DNA from: an uncultured Maricaulis sp. | Lineage (GTDB): Bacteria; Pseudomonadota; Alphaproteobacteria; Caulobacterales; Maricaulaceae | Assembly: GCF_947259345.1 (NCBI RefSeq) | Contig: NZ_CAMYLS010000013.1 | Span: 1-64,000, forward strand | Reading direction: 5' to 3' | Length of the DNA stretch: 64,000 nt | Position numbers and translations under genes: made by a program | Part shown: positions 26,394 through 34,264 of the stretch, piece by piece | Position numbering within the stretch: the stretch's first letter is position 1 | Layout: each line of letters starts with the position of its first letter | Notes under the pieces: model-generated | What the model saw: the letters and a program-made list of their open reading frames with translations, nothing else | What the model was told of the DNA's origin: nothing | The model's database searches: none

Positions 26394-27533
26394 TCAGTAA
26401 TTCCGCATACGCGCGAATTTCTCGGCGTGATAATTGGCATCGCCATAGAGCGCTTCCGCGACCCGGACCCGCTTCATGAAAAAGCCGATATCGAATTCGT
26501 CCGTCATCCCCATGCCGCCATGCATCTGCACGCCCTCCTGGGCCGCCAGCTGCGCGACCTGGCCAAGCTTTGACTTGGCCGCCGACACCATCATCGCCGC
26601 GTGATCCGGCGCGGCATCCAGGGTCTGAAGCGCCTTCAGCACGATCGACTTGCCCAGCTCGACCTCGGAATAGAGATGCGCGGCGCGGTGCTGCAGCGCC
26701 TGGAAGCTGCCAATGATCTGGCCGAATTGCTTGCGTTCCTTGATATAGCCAACCGTGCTCTCAAGGCATTGCTGGGCCGAGCCCGACATTTCCGCCGACA
26801 GGCCGGCACGACCGGCATCGAGCACGGCTTCCAGCGCCGCAAGGCCGCCATCGACCTCGCCGAGCACCGCGTCAGCGGTCACCTCGACCCCATCAAGGGT
26901 CACAGTCGCGAAATTGCGGCTATCGACTGTCTTGATCCGGTCCACGGTCAATCCGGCTGCATCGATTGGCACCAGGAAGAGCGAGACACCCTCGGCCTCG
27001 GCTTCGCTGCCGGCGGTCCGCGCCGAGACAATCATCATGTCGGCGACATGACCTTCGACCACGAAGCTCTTGCGACCGGAGAGTTTGAACCCGTTCCCTG
27101 AACGCTCGGCCTTTGTGGCGACGCTGGACGGGTTGTGCTTGCGGCCTTCATCGACAGCGATGGCGGTGATGGCCTCGCCCGCGGCAATCCTTGGCAGCCA
27201 TTCCGACTTCTGTCCGTCCGAGCCAAACCGTGTGAGCGCCGTCGCGCCCATGATCGCCGTCGACAGGAAGGGTGAGGCCGTCAGCGTGCGCCCCATTTCC
27301 TCGGCGATGACGCCGGCGGCGACATGACCCATTTCGACGCCGCCCTGGTCTTCAGGCACCAGCACACTGGTCCAACCCATCTCGGCCATCGCGGCCCAGG
27401 TCTTGCGGTCGAACCCGTCAGCGGAATCCGTGTCACGCAGCTTGCGCAATTGTGCGACCGGCGCACTGTCCGCGAGAAATCCGCGGGCGGCATCCTTGAG
27501 CATGCCGGCTTCTTCATTGAGCACCATGGCCAT
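26394..27533 (-). CDS. acyl-CoA dehydrogenase (possible subunit of a heteromeric ACAD)
   Basis: 379 aa. The FAD-binding core and the C-terminal MQMHGGMGMTDEFDIGFF motif are present; the mid-region is more divergent than in the other two dehydrogenases of the cluster. Adjacent acyl-CoA dehydrogenase pairs of this kind often form alpha2beta2 enzymes in steroid or bile-acid side-chain degradation; the partner would be the gene 27 bp upstream (27561-28727). The heteromeric state is inferred from gene pairing only. Confidence 0.9.
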   Translation of the reverse strand: MAMVLNEEAGMLKDAARGFLADSAPVAQLRKLRDTDSADGFDRKTWAAMAEMGWTSVLVPEDQGGVEMGHVAAGVIAEEMGRTLTASPFLSTAIMGATALTRFGSDGQKSEWLPRIAAGEAITAIAVDEGRKHNPSSVATKAERSGNGFKLSGRKSFVVEGHVADMMIVSARTAGSEAEAEGVSLFLVPIDAAGLTVDRIKTVDSRNFATVTLDGVEVTADAVLGEVDGGLAALEAVLDAGRAGLSAEMSGSAQQCLESTVGYIKERKQFGQIIGSFQALQHRAAHLYSEVELGKSIVLKALQTLDAAPDHAAMMVSAAKSKLGQVAQLAAQEGVQMHGGMGMTDEFDIGFFMKRVRVAEALYGDANYHAEKFARMRNY

Positions 27534-27560
27534 GATGGTCTCTCCCCTGTGGTGCGGCGT

Positions 27561-28727
27561 CTAGGCCGACGGCAATTCGAGAATGCGTTTGGAAATGATG
27601 TTGAGCTGGACCTCGGACGTCCCGCCCTCGATCGAATTGCCCTTGGTGCGCAGCCAGCTGGCCGCCACATCATCATCCGCGCCCCATTCCAGTCCGTCCT
27701 GGCCGGCCGAATCCATCATCAATTCCAGGCGGCGCTTGTTGAGCTCGGTGCCGTAGTATTTGAGCACGGAGGAATTGGCTCCCGTGCCCTGCCCCGCCTT
27801 CGCCTCGTCGGCAACGCGCTCCATGGTCGACATGAAGGCGAGACCGTCGATCTCCATCCGCACGACATCGGTGCGCAGGAAAGGATCGGCGAGACGACCG
27901 TTTTCATCCTTGCCCAGCATCTGTACCGCTACATCACCGGCCGGGCGCATGGCGCCGGAGCCCATGCCGCCAATCATCTCACGCTCATGGGTGAGCAGAT
28001 ATTTGGCGACGGACCAGCCCTTGTTGAGCTCGCCGACCACCTGGCGCTTGTCGGCCTTCGCATCGTCGAAGAAGGTCTCGCAGAAGGGTGACTTGCCGGA
28101 AATCAGCTTGATCGGCTTGGTGGTCACGCCGGGCTGGTCCATGTCGACCAGAATGAAGGAAATACCTTCATGTTTCTTGGCTTCGAAATCGGTCCGCACC
28201 AGCGCAAAAATCCAGTCGGCCTGGTCGGCATAGGAGGTCCAGATCTTCTGGCCATTGATCAGATAGTGATCACCCTTGTCCTCGCACTTGGTCATCAGCG
28301 CGGCCAGATCCGACCCGGCATTGGGTTCCGAATAGCCCTGCGCCCAGCGAATCTCACCGCGGGCGATCGGGGGCAGGTGCTCGAGTTTCTGCTCGTGCGT
28401 CCCGTATTTCAGCAGGGCTGGTCCAAGCATCCAGATACCGAAGGATTGCAGCGGCGAGCGCGCCTTGATGCGCTGCATTTCGGAGCGCAGCACCTTGGCC
28501 TCCTCCTTGGTCAGGCCACCGCCGCCATACTCGGTTGGCCATTCCGGAACGGTCCAACCCTTGGACGCCATTCGCTCAAGCCACAGTAATTGCGGTTTTG
28601 AGTACTGGCCTTTCTTGCCACCCCAGACCGCGTCAGCCTCGCTCTCCATGGGCTGGCGCATTTCCTCGGGACAACTGGCCTCAAGCCAGTCCCGGACCTC
28701 GTGGCGGAAGCTTTCCAGATCGGACAT
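27561..28727 (-). CDS. acyl-CoA dehydrogenase (possible partner subunit)
   Basis: 388 aa from the ATG at 28727, which follows AGGGGAG; an in-frame ATG 30 nt earlier lacks a ribosome site. Motifs: GYSEPNAGSDLA (FAD/acyl site) and the C-terminal IEGGTSEVQLNIISKRIL signature. It is the first gene of the eight-gene operon that runs to 20158. Its upstream neighbour (28913, desaturase) ends in its own terminator at 28860-28886, so the promoter must lie within 28728-28859. Confidence 0.93.
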   Translation of the reverse strand: MSDLESFRHEVRDWLEASCPEEMRQPMESEADAVWGGKKGQYSKPQLLWLERMASKGWTVPEWPTEYGGGGLTKEEAKVLRSEMQRIKARSPLQSFGIWMLGPALLKYGTHEQKLEHLPPIARGEIRWAQGYSEPNAGSDLAALMTKCEDKGDHYLINGQKIWTSYADQADWIFALVRTDFEAKKHEGISFILVDMDQPGVTTKPIKLISGKSPFCETFFDDAKADKRQVVGELNKGWSVAKYLLTHEREMIGGMGSGAMRPAGDVAVQMLGKDENGRLADPFLRTDVVRMEIDGLAFMSTMERVADEAKAGQGTGANSSVLKYYGTELNKRRLELMMDSAGQDGLEWGADDDVAASWLRTKGNSIEGGTSEVQLNIISKRILELPSA

Positions 28728-28858
28728 GATCTCCCCTTTATCGACATTATCGAGCATTCGGTATGATGCACTTGCGAAGACGCTAGCGCCGAACCGGGGT
28801 CAGGTCCATGGCTGAGAGCGGCGATTTCAGTGAAATCCGCGCATACAGGGACGTATGA

Positions 28859-28886
28859 AAAAGCCCCGGTCGATGACCGGGGCTTT
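28859..28886 (-). terminator. rho-independent terminator of the desaturase gene
   Basis: On the minus strand, AAAGCCCCGGTC and its complement form an 11-12-bp stem around loop ATC, followed by TTTTT. It lies 27 bp beyond the desaturase stop codon at 28913. Confidence 0.9.
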
Positions 28887-28912
28887 GAAGGTGCAGTGCG
28901 GTAGTTTGCGGG

Positions 28913-29824
28913 CTAATCCGCAAACTGCGGAGCGATCTCCAAATTCTTGGCAATGCCGAGACGGCGCATCACCAGAAGCGCAGTGCCGTTATAGTCGACG
29001 ACCCGGTTCCAGAACCCCTTCTTGGGCAAGTGCAGAGCGGAACGCGGGAAGTCATGGTGATGGTCATGAAGCGCCTCGCCTCCGGTCAGGAGCGCGAGCA
29101 GATAGTCGAACCATTTCGGCGTTTTCATATGACCGAACACATTCACGCCGAGTGTCGTGGCATGGAATTGCAGGCCACGGCCAATGATCACGCTGGCATG
29201 GATCAGCGCGGTCAGGATCAACGATCCACCGCTCAGCGCCACGGCCAGGTAAATCACAGCCGGAATCACCAGATGCATCACAAGGGAGAGCGTGATGTGG
29301 AACTGGTCGGCAAAGCGCACGACCGGGTTTTCCTTCAGCCATAACGGCATCGGCCGGGCGAGGTCTTTCTCGTCGCGCCACAGGATCCAGCCAACCCAGG
29401 CCCAGACCTTGGACTCGAACGGATTGTGCGGATCACCCGGCTTGTCGGCGAAACGATGATGCTGGGAGTGGTAGTTCACCCAATCCTTTAACGTGCCCTG
29501 CATGGCCAGGATGCAATTGATCATGATGATGACCTGGCCCGGCCATTTGATCTCGCCGGCGCGGTGCTGCCAGATCCGGTGCAGCGGGCCGATCCCCATA
29601 TTGCACAGGAAGATGGTCAGCGCGGTCACGCCCAGGCAAAGCGGGGCATACCACCAGCGCAGGGTAAGGCCGTTGAGAGCCAGGCCGAGGATAATCATCG
29701 TGGTGATCAGGGCCACGCCAAGGGCCGGGTAAATGATGGCAGAAAAGGCGCTCGCCCAATTCAGCGTTCGCCAGGATTTCAGGATTGCTTCGGAGCGCGC
29801 AAGAATGCGGGATTCAAGGGTCAT
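28913..29824 (-). CDS. membrane fatty acid (acyl-CoA) desaturase
   Basis: 303 aa from the ATG at 29824. The three His boxes of the Delta9-type desaturases are present: H82-R-I-W-Q-H87, H119-S-Q-H122-H123 and the late HDHHHDFP (253-260), with hydrophobic pairs at about 25-50, 60-80, 95-112, 175-200 and 203-215. It introduces a double bond in an acyl chain at the cytoplasmic membrane, needing a ferredoxin or cytochrome b5-like electron donor that is not encoded nearby. Monocistronic: a terminator follows and the next gene upstream starts in the same direction 95 bp away. Confidence 0.92.
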   Translation of the reverse strand: MTLESRILARSEAILKSWRTLNWASAFSAIIYPALGVALITTMIILGLALNGLTLRWWYAPLCLGVTALTIFLCNMGIGPLHRIWQHRAGEIKWPGQVIIMINCILAMQGTLKDWVNYHSQHHRFADKPGDPHNPFESKVWAWVGWILWRDEKDLARPMPLWLKENPVVRFADQFHITLSLVMHLVIPAVIYLAVALSGGSLILTALIHASVIIGRGLQFHATTLGVNVFGHMKTPKWFDYLLALLTGGEALHDHHHDFPRSALHLPKKGFWNRVVDYNGTALLVMRRLGIAKNLEIAPQFAD

Positions 29825-29919
29825 GAAAGGCCACTCGCAATAAGAACAAAAGAACCGGTACGGAACTGGCACCGAGTTTCAGCTGCCCTGCCCCGATCGT
29901 CAAACATTCTATGTATGGA

Positions 29920-31950
29920 TCAGCTCGGGTCGCTATCGCCAGTCATAAGCGAATAGCGATCAACCGGCTCCTTCGGTAAGGAAATTGTAAAACACGCGCC
30001 CTCTCCCGGGCGTCCCTCAGCGCGAATCGCGCCGCCATGGCGCTCAACAATCCGCTGACACAGGGCGAGCCCGACACCGCTGCCGGGATAGTCGCCCCGG
30101 CCATGGAGGCGGCGGAAGACTTCGAAGATCCGTTCGGCATGCTTGGAGTCGAAACCAATCTCGTTATCACTCACGCTGATGCAGCAATCCCCCCCGGCCT
30201 CCTCCACCCGTATGACCACGCGTGGCGGGCGACCTTCCGCTCGGTATTTCAGCGCATTGCCCACCAGGTTGACAAAAAGCTGGCGCAGCAGGATCCGGTC
30301 GCCGACCACGTCCACATCATCGGACCACTGGATGTGTCCGTGACAATCGTGGACCGCGAGCTCGAGATCCTCGCAAACCTCACCCATCAAATCGTCAAGG
30401 GCCAATTTTTCGAGCTTCAGTGGTACATGTGAGGAGCGCGAGTATTGCAGCAGGTCGCGGATCAACCGCTGCATGCGCTGAGCGGCGTCCACCATGGTGT
30501 TGACCATGCCGCTGCCACGGGCATCCAGGGCATCGCCATAATCTCTCAGCACGAGCTCGCCGAAAGCGGAAACCTTGCGCAGCGGTTCTTGCAGATCATG
30601 CGACGCGACCGAGGCGAAATGCTCGAGCTCCGTATTCGATCGCTTCAGCTCGGCCGTCTGCTGGCGCAGCCTTTGCTCATTGGCACGCTGGACCGTGACG
30701 TCCTGGATGACACCGAAGAAGCGCGACGTCTCACACCGCGCGGCCTGGAGCGCCTGCACCCAGAGCTGAATGACGCGTTCCGCCCCGTCATTCGCCCGGA
30801 CGAAACGCAGCACTTGCGACGTCAGGCGCCCGGAGCTCAGCGCCTGACGGACCAGCCGCCGCGCCTCAGCTTGGTCTTCCGGATGGACGCGAGCGAGCAG
30901 ACCCTCGAGTGAGAGCTCGAACGCGGTCCGGTCAAGGCCGAGGATTGTAAAAACCTCGTCGCTCGCCATACCGCGCCGGGCCGTCGGATCGATGTCAACA
31001 TAACCGACCTCTGCGGCCTCACCGGCCATTTCCATCATGCGAAGGCGGTCGCTAGCCCTCATTTCTGCATTCTTGCGCTCGGTGATGTCATCGATGGAGC
31101 CGGCCATGCGAACGGCAGGACCGTTGATGCTCCACTCCGCCTGGCCGCGTGCGCGTACCCAAAAATAATGGCCGCTTTCATGCCGCAGGCGGTATTCGAT
31201 ATCGAAGGGTGTTTTCTGGGCCAGATGTGCATTGACGGCACGCAATACTGCGTCCTGATCGTCCGGATGAACGCGATCAACAAAATCATCGAATGTCGGC
31301 TTGAAGTCCGAGTCCGTGATGCCGACCAGCTCGAGAAAACGGGGGGACCACACCAAGACGTCGGTTCGGACGTCCCACAACCACAAACCCACGGCCGACC
31401 CCGTCACGGCAAGCGACAGGCGCCAGTCGGCTTCCCGCAGGGCGAGGTGGTGGCTGATCAGGGCTCCTGCCGTCTCGAAGACAGTGATTTCGGCGGTCGA
31501 GAACGGGCGATCACGCCGCTCAGGCGCCGTCAGGTTCAGCGTGCCGTATACCTCACCATCAACAAAGAGGCGAACGCCCAAATAGGTTTCCAGCGACAGT
31601 TCGCGATAGCAGGGGTGATTGGCAAAAATGCTGTCTGCAGCCAGGTGCACATAGAGCGGCCGCGCAAGCGCAATCACCCGTTCGCAATAGGTCTGCGGCA
31701 GTTCGAAGGTCTGACCGACCCCGATTTCGCCGCTCTCGTCTCGCACGAATTCGACATCATAGCGCTCACCATCGATCCGCGAGATGATGGCAAGCGGTAG
31801 CTGAAAATAATCGGCTACGACCTGCAAAAGCGCGTCAATGCGCGTCTCATGATCACCCTTACCCTCAGAACTGGATTTCACCAGTTTCAAAAGGGTTTCC
31901 TGCGCGTACGCATCATGCGCTGCGCGGCCTTCACTGATCGGCTGGTCCAT
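29920..31950 (-). CDS. cytoplasmic sensor histidine kinase (GAF-PAS-PAS-HisKA-HATPase)
   Basis: 676 aa without membrane segments. Order: GAF-like domain (about residues 35-170), PAS with PAC (about 178-295), second PAS (about 308-425), HisKA with phosphoacceptor H451 in ASHDLQEPLRK, and HATPase_c (about 545-660, N-box NLVGNALKY). The G1 box, normally DxGxG, reads D595-N-E597-I-G599: Glu replaces the first Gly (codon GAG). The second glycine box GSGVGLALC is intact. No response regulator is next to it. The GAF domain resembles those of light- or small-molecule sensing kinases; no chromophore Cys is evident. Confidence 0.92.
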   Translation of the reverse strand: MDQPISEGRAAHDAYAQETLLKLVKSSSEGKGDHETRIDALLQVVADYFQLPLAIISRIDGERYDVEFVRDESGEIGVGQTFELPQTYCERVIALARPLYVHLAADSIFANHPCYRELSLETYLGVRLFVDGEVYGTLNLTAPERRDRPFSTAEITVFETAGALISHHLALREADWRLSLAVTGSAVGLWLWDVRTDVLVWSPRFLELVGITDSDFKPTFDDFVDRVHPDDQDAVLRAVNAHLAQKTPFDIEYRLRHESGHYFWVRARGQAEWSINGPAVRMAGSIDDITERKNAEMRASDRLRMMEMAGEAAEVGYVDIDPTARRGMASDEVFTILGLDRTAFELSLEGLLARVHPEDQAEARRLVRQALSSGRLTSQVLRFVRANDGAERVIQLWVQALQAARCETSRFFGVIQDVTVQRANEQRLRQQTAELKRSNTELEHFASVASHDLQEPLRKVSAFGELVLRDYGDALDARGSGMVNTMVDAAQRMQRLIRDLLQYSRSSHVPLKLEKLALDDLMGEVCEDLELAVHDCHGHIQWSDDVDVVGDRILLRQLFVNLVGNALKYRAEGRPPRVVIRVEEAGGDCCISVSDNEIGFDSKHAERIFEVFRRLHGRGDYPGSGVGLALCQRIVERHGGAIRAEGRPGEGACFTISLPKEPVDRYSLMTGDSDPS

Positions 31951-32178
31951 TTAGTCTCAAACACCGACCGACTCCCCAATCAAGCCAATCGGTCTCACCT
32001 CGCCCTATCGCGCAAGGTTAAAGGCAGGACCCGCAGGGGACAAGCAACCTCAGGGAGCAAGAAAGCCCGCCAAGTCAGCCAAAAACAGAATGTTTATCGT
32101 TTCTCGGGATGGACGCACGGCGTTTCTTACGCTTTCGTAACGATACTGGCTATTCGATTCATCGCTGGGGAGCTGTTG

Positions 32179-32394
32179 ATGAGAACGAGAGCGATCATTC
32201 TGGGGAGTGCAGCGACCGCTGCGCTTGTTGTCGCAAACTTCCTGCCGAGCGTGGGCAGTGCTGTCGCGGAACGCACGCAGATTCCGGACCATGTTTATGA
32301 AGAGGCGGAGCGTCAGCTCGATGTCTTTGTGTCCTGGGCTCGCAATGAAGCCGCTGTTCCGGACATGGACAACCGCGAAATTCCGGCCTCCTGA
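32179..32394 (+). CDS. small secreted protein of unknown function
   Basis: 71 aa from the ATG at 32179, with GGGGAG 6 nt upstream. A clear signal peptide (basic start, hydrophobic stretch to about residue 25, cut after SAVA at about 30) leaves a 41-residue acidic mature peptide. I do not recognise a family. It is divergent from the histidine kinase across 228 bp, so the kinase could regulate it; this is only positional. It faces the convergent ccm operon. Confidence 0.65.
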   Translation: MRTRAIILGSAATAALVVANFLPSVGSAVAERTQIPDHVYEEAERQLDVFVSWARNEAAVPDMDNREIPAS

Positions 32395-32424
32395 GGCCTG
32401 ACAGGGTTAATCAAGCGGCATGCC

Positions 32425-33261
32425 TCAAGGTGTGCCGCTATCCGTTTGCGCCGCCTCACGCGCGGCGTTCAGACGGGCTTCGATCATGCCGCGATAGGCA
32501 GCATCCGGTTCCGCGCTGTCAAGAATGTCCTGCCAGGCCGCCAGCGCTTCTGTTTCCTCGCCATCCTGATAACGCGCCTCCGCCATGAAGAAGCGCGCCC
32601 GGACATCGTCCGGATCAACATCAAGCGCCCGGGCAAACGCCTCACGGGCGGCCGGCGTCATGTCCCCACCCGCCTCGAACAGGCGGGCCTGACCGAGTGA
32701 GGAAAACAGAAAGGCGGACCCCGTCTCCCAATCGATCGCATTCTCGAAGGCGTCGGCGGCAATAGAGTAGCGACCGATCTGCATATTGGCCTGACCGAGT
32801 ACGGCCCAACCCTGCGGATTGTTCGGATTTTCCTCGAGGCTGGCGCGCAGATTGGCCAGCTCGGTCATGATCGCCTGAGCCTCTTCGGGAAGCTCCGGCG
32901 CCCGGGCCGGCTCCATGCCGACAAGGAAAGGGCTTCCCAGCGTCATGTAAAGTGCCACTGCCGCAATCGCCGCCACGCCTGATCCGGCGATCAGGCCCTG
33001 TCGCAAACGGGTAGAGGCGGCCCCCTCTTCGGACTCACTGGTTGAGGCGACCTGACTCATCCGACGGCGAATATCCAGCTCGGCCTGCCGGGCGGCCTCG
33101 GCATCGATGAAGCCGAGTTCGCGATCCCGCGCGAGTTCGGCCAGCTGACCGGCAAACACGTCCTGGCCGTCAGATATTCGTTGCGACCCACCACGCAGAA
33201 CCGGCAGGACAAGGACAAGCACGACGATGCTGGCGATCGCGGCCACCAGGAACCAGATCAT
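32425..33261 (-). CDS. ccmI: cytochrome c maturation protein CcmI (CycH-like)
   Basis: 278 aa: two N-terminal transmembrane helices (about residues 3-20 and 90-108) with a basic cytoplasmic loop between them, then a periplasmic TPR region (about 150-270). CcmI holds the apocytochrome c C-terminus and feeds it to the CcmFH haem lyase in the periplasm. The protein overlaps CcmH by 4 bp (ATGA) and is the last gene of the ccmFGHI run. Confidence 0.92.
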   Translation of the reverse strand: MIWFLVAAIASIVVLVLVLPVLRGGSQRISDGQDVFAGQLAELARDRELGFIDAEAARQAELDIRRRMSQVASTSESEEGAASTRLRQGLIAGSGVAAIAAVALYMTLGSPFLVGMEPARAPELPEEAQAIMTELANLRASLEENPNNPQGWAVLGQANMQIGRYSIAADAFENAIDWETGSAFLFSSLGQARLFEAGGDMTPAAREAFARALDVDPDDVRARFFMAEARYQDGEETEALAAWQDILDSAEPDAAYRGMIEARLNAAREAAQTDSGTP

Positions 33262-33734
33262 GACTGCCCTTCCTCATCTCGCAAGCGTGCCAATTCGGCC
33301 TCGTCTTCGCCATCCATCCTGATCCCGGCCTGCCTGGCTTGCCGGCGCACGAAACTGACCAGCACGGCACCCCCGCCAATCAGTGCGATAAAAGGCAGGA
33401 GCCACAGGAACAGGGTGTTGGCCTGCAATGGCGGGGTCATCAAGACATAATCGCCATAACGCTCACGAACCCAGGCCAGAACCTCGGCATTGCTGTCACC
33501 AGCCAGAAGTCGCTGGCGCACCTTGTCCCGCATGTCCGCCGCAAGTGCCGCATTGCTCTCATCAATGCTCTGACTCTGGCAGACCACGCACCGCAAGTCG
33601 CGATACAGTTCGCGGGCCCGGATTTCCATACCGGGATCCACCATCTGCTCGTCCGGCGGCGGCGAGGCCAGGGCGACCGGGGAATAAGTCAGCACGACCA
33701 GAAAAATGGTCAGTATCAGCAGATCGGGCCTCAT
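33258..33734 (-). CDS. ccmH: cytochrome c maturation protein CcmH (apocytochrome thiol reductase)
   Basis: 158 aa: signal/anchor (residues 1-22), the redox motif LRCxxC with C49 and C52 (LRCVVCQSQSI), and a transmembrane helix at about 103-123. CcmH reduces the haem-binding cysteines of apocytochrome c in the periplasm. Overlaps ccmG and ccmI by 4 bp each, so all four genes are translationally coupled. Confidence 0.95.
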   Translation of the reverse strand: MRPDLLILTIFLVVLTYSPVALASPPPDEQMVDPGMEIRARELYRDLRCVVCQSQSIDESNAALAADMRDKVRQRLLAGDSNAEVLAWVRERYGDYVLMTPPLQANTLFLWLLPFIALIGGGAVLVSFVRRQARQAGIRMDGEDEAELARLRDEEGQS

Positions 33735-34264
33735 TCGACTTCCAGCGCCTCAATCATGGGCAAAAGCGTGTCGCGCCAGACAGTCTCGTCAATCACGCCG
33801 ACATGGTGAAAACGGACCCGGCCCTGACGATCAATGAGAAAGGTTTCCGGTGCACCGGTAATGCCCAGTTCGAAAGCCAGATCGCCTTCGGGATCATCCC
33901 CGACGCGCTGGTAGGGATTGCCATTGCGCGCCAGCCAGGCCGCCCCGGCACCCGGCTCGTCCCGCCAGTCCACACCAAAGATCGGAACGCGCCCGGACCG
34001 ACTGATCTGCATCAGCATCGGATGCTCGATCTCGCACGGCGGACACCAGCTGCCAAAGACATTGACCAAGGCCACCTGCCCGTCCAGATCGGCATTCGAA
34101 AAGCCCGGCTCGCCCTCGGCAATGCCTGGCAAGTCGAAGACTGGCAATGGCCTGTCAATCATCCGACTTGGGATCGAAGACGGGTCTTCGCGAAGGCCCA
34201 ACGCAAAATAAACGCCCATCACGATGAAAATTGCCAGGGGCAGAAAGAGAAAGACGCGATTCAT
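33731..34264 (-). CDS. ccmG: thiol:disulfide interchange protein CcmG/DsbE
   Basis: 177 aa from the ATG at 34264, which overlaps the ccmF stop by 4 bp (ATGA). N-terminal membrane anchor (residues 4-22) and a periplasmic thioredoxin fold with W-C74-P-P-C77-E and cis-Pro region GAPETFLID near residue 140. It keeps the CcmH/apocytochrome thiols reduced, receiving electrons from CcdA/DsbD (not in this window). Confidence 0.95.
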   Translation of the reverse strand: MNRVFLFLPLAIFIVMGVYFALGLREDPSSIPSRMIDRPLPVFDLPGIAEGEPGFSNADLDGQVALVNVFGSWCPPCEIEHPMLMQISRSGRVPIFGVDWRDEPGAGAAWLARNGNPYQRVGDDPEGDLAFELGITGAPETFLIDRQGRVRFHHVGVIDETVWRDTLLPMIEALEVE

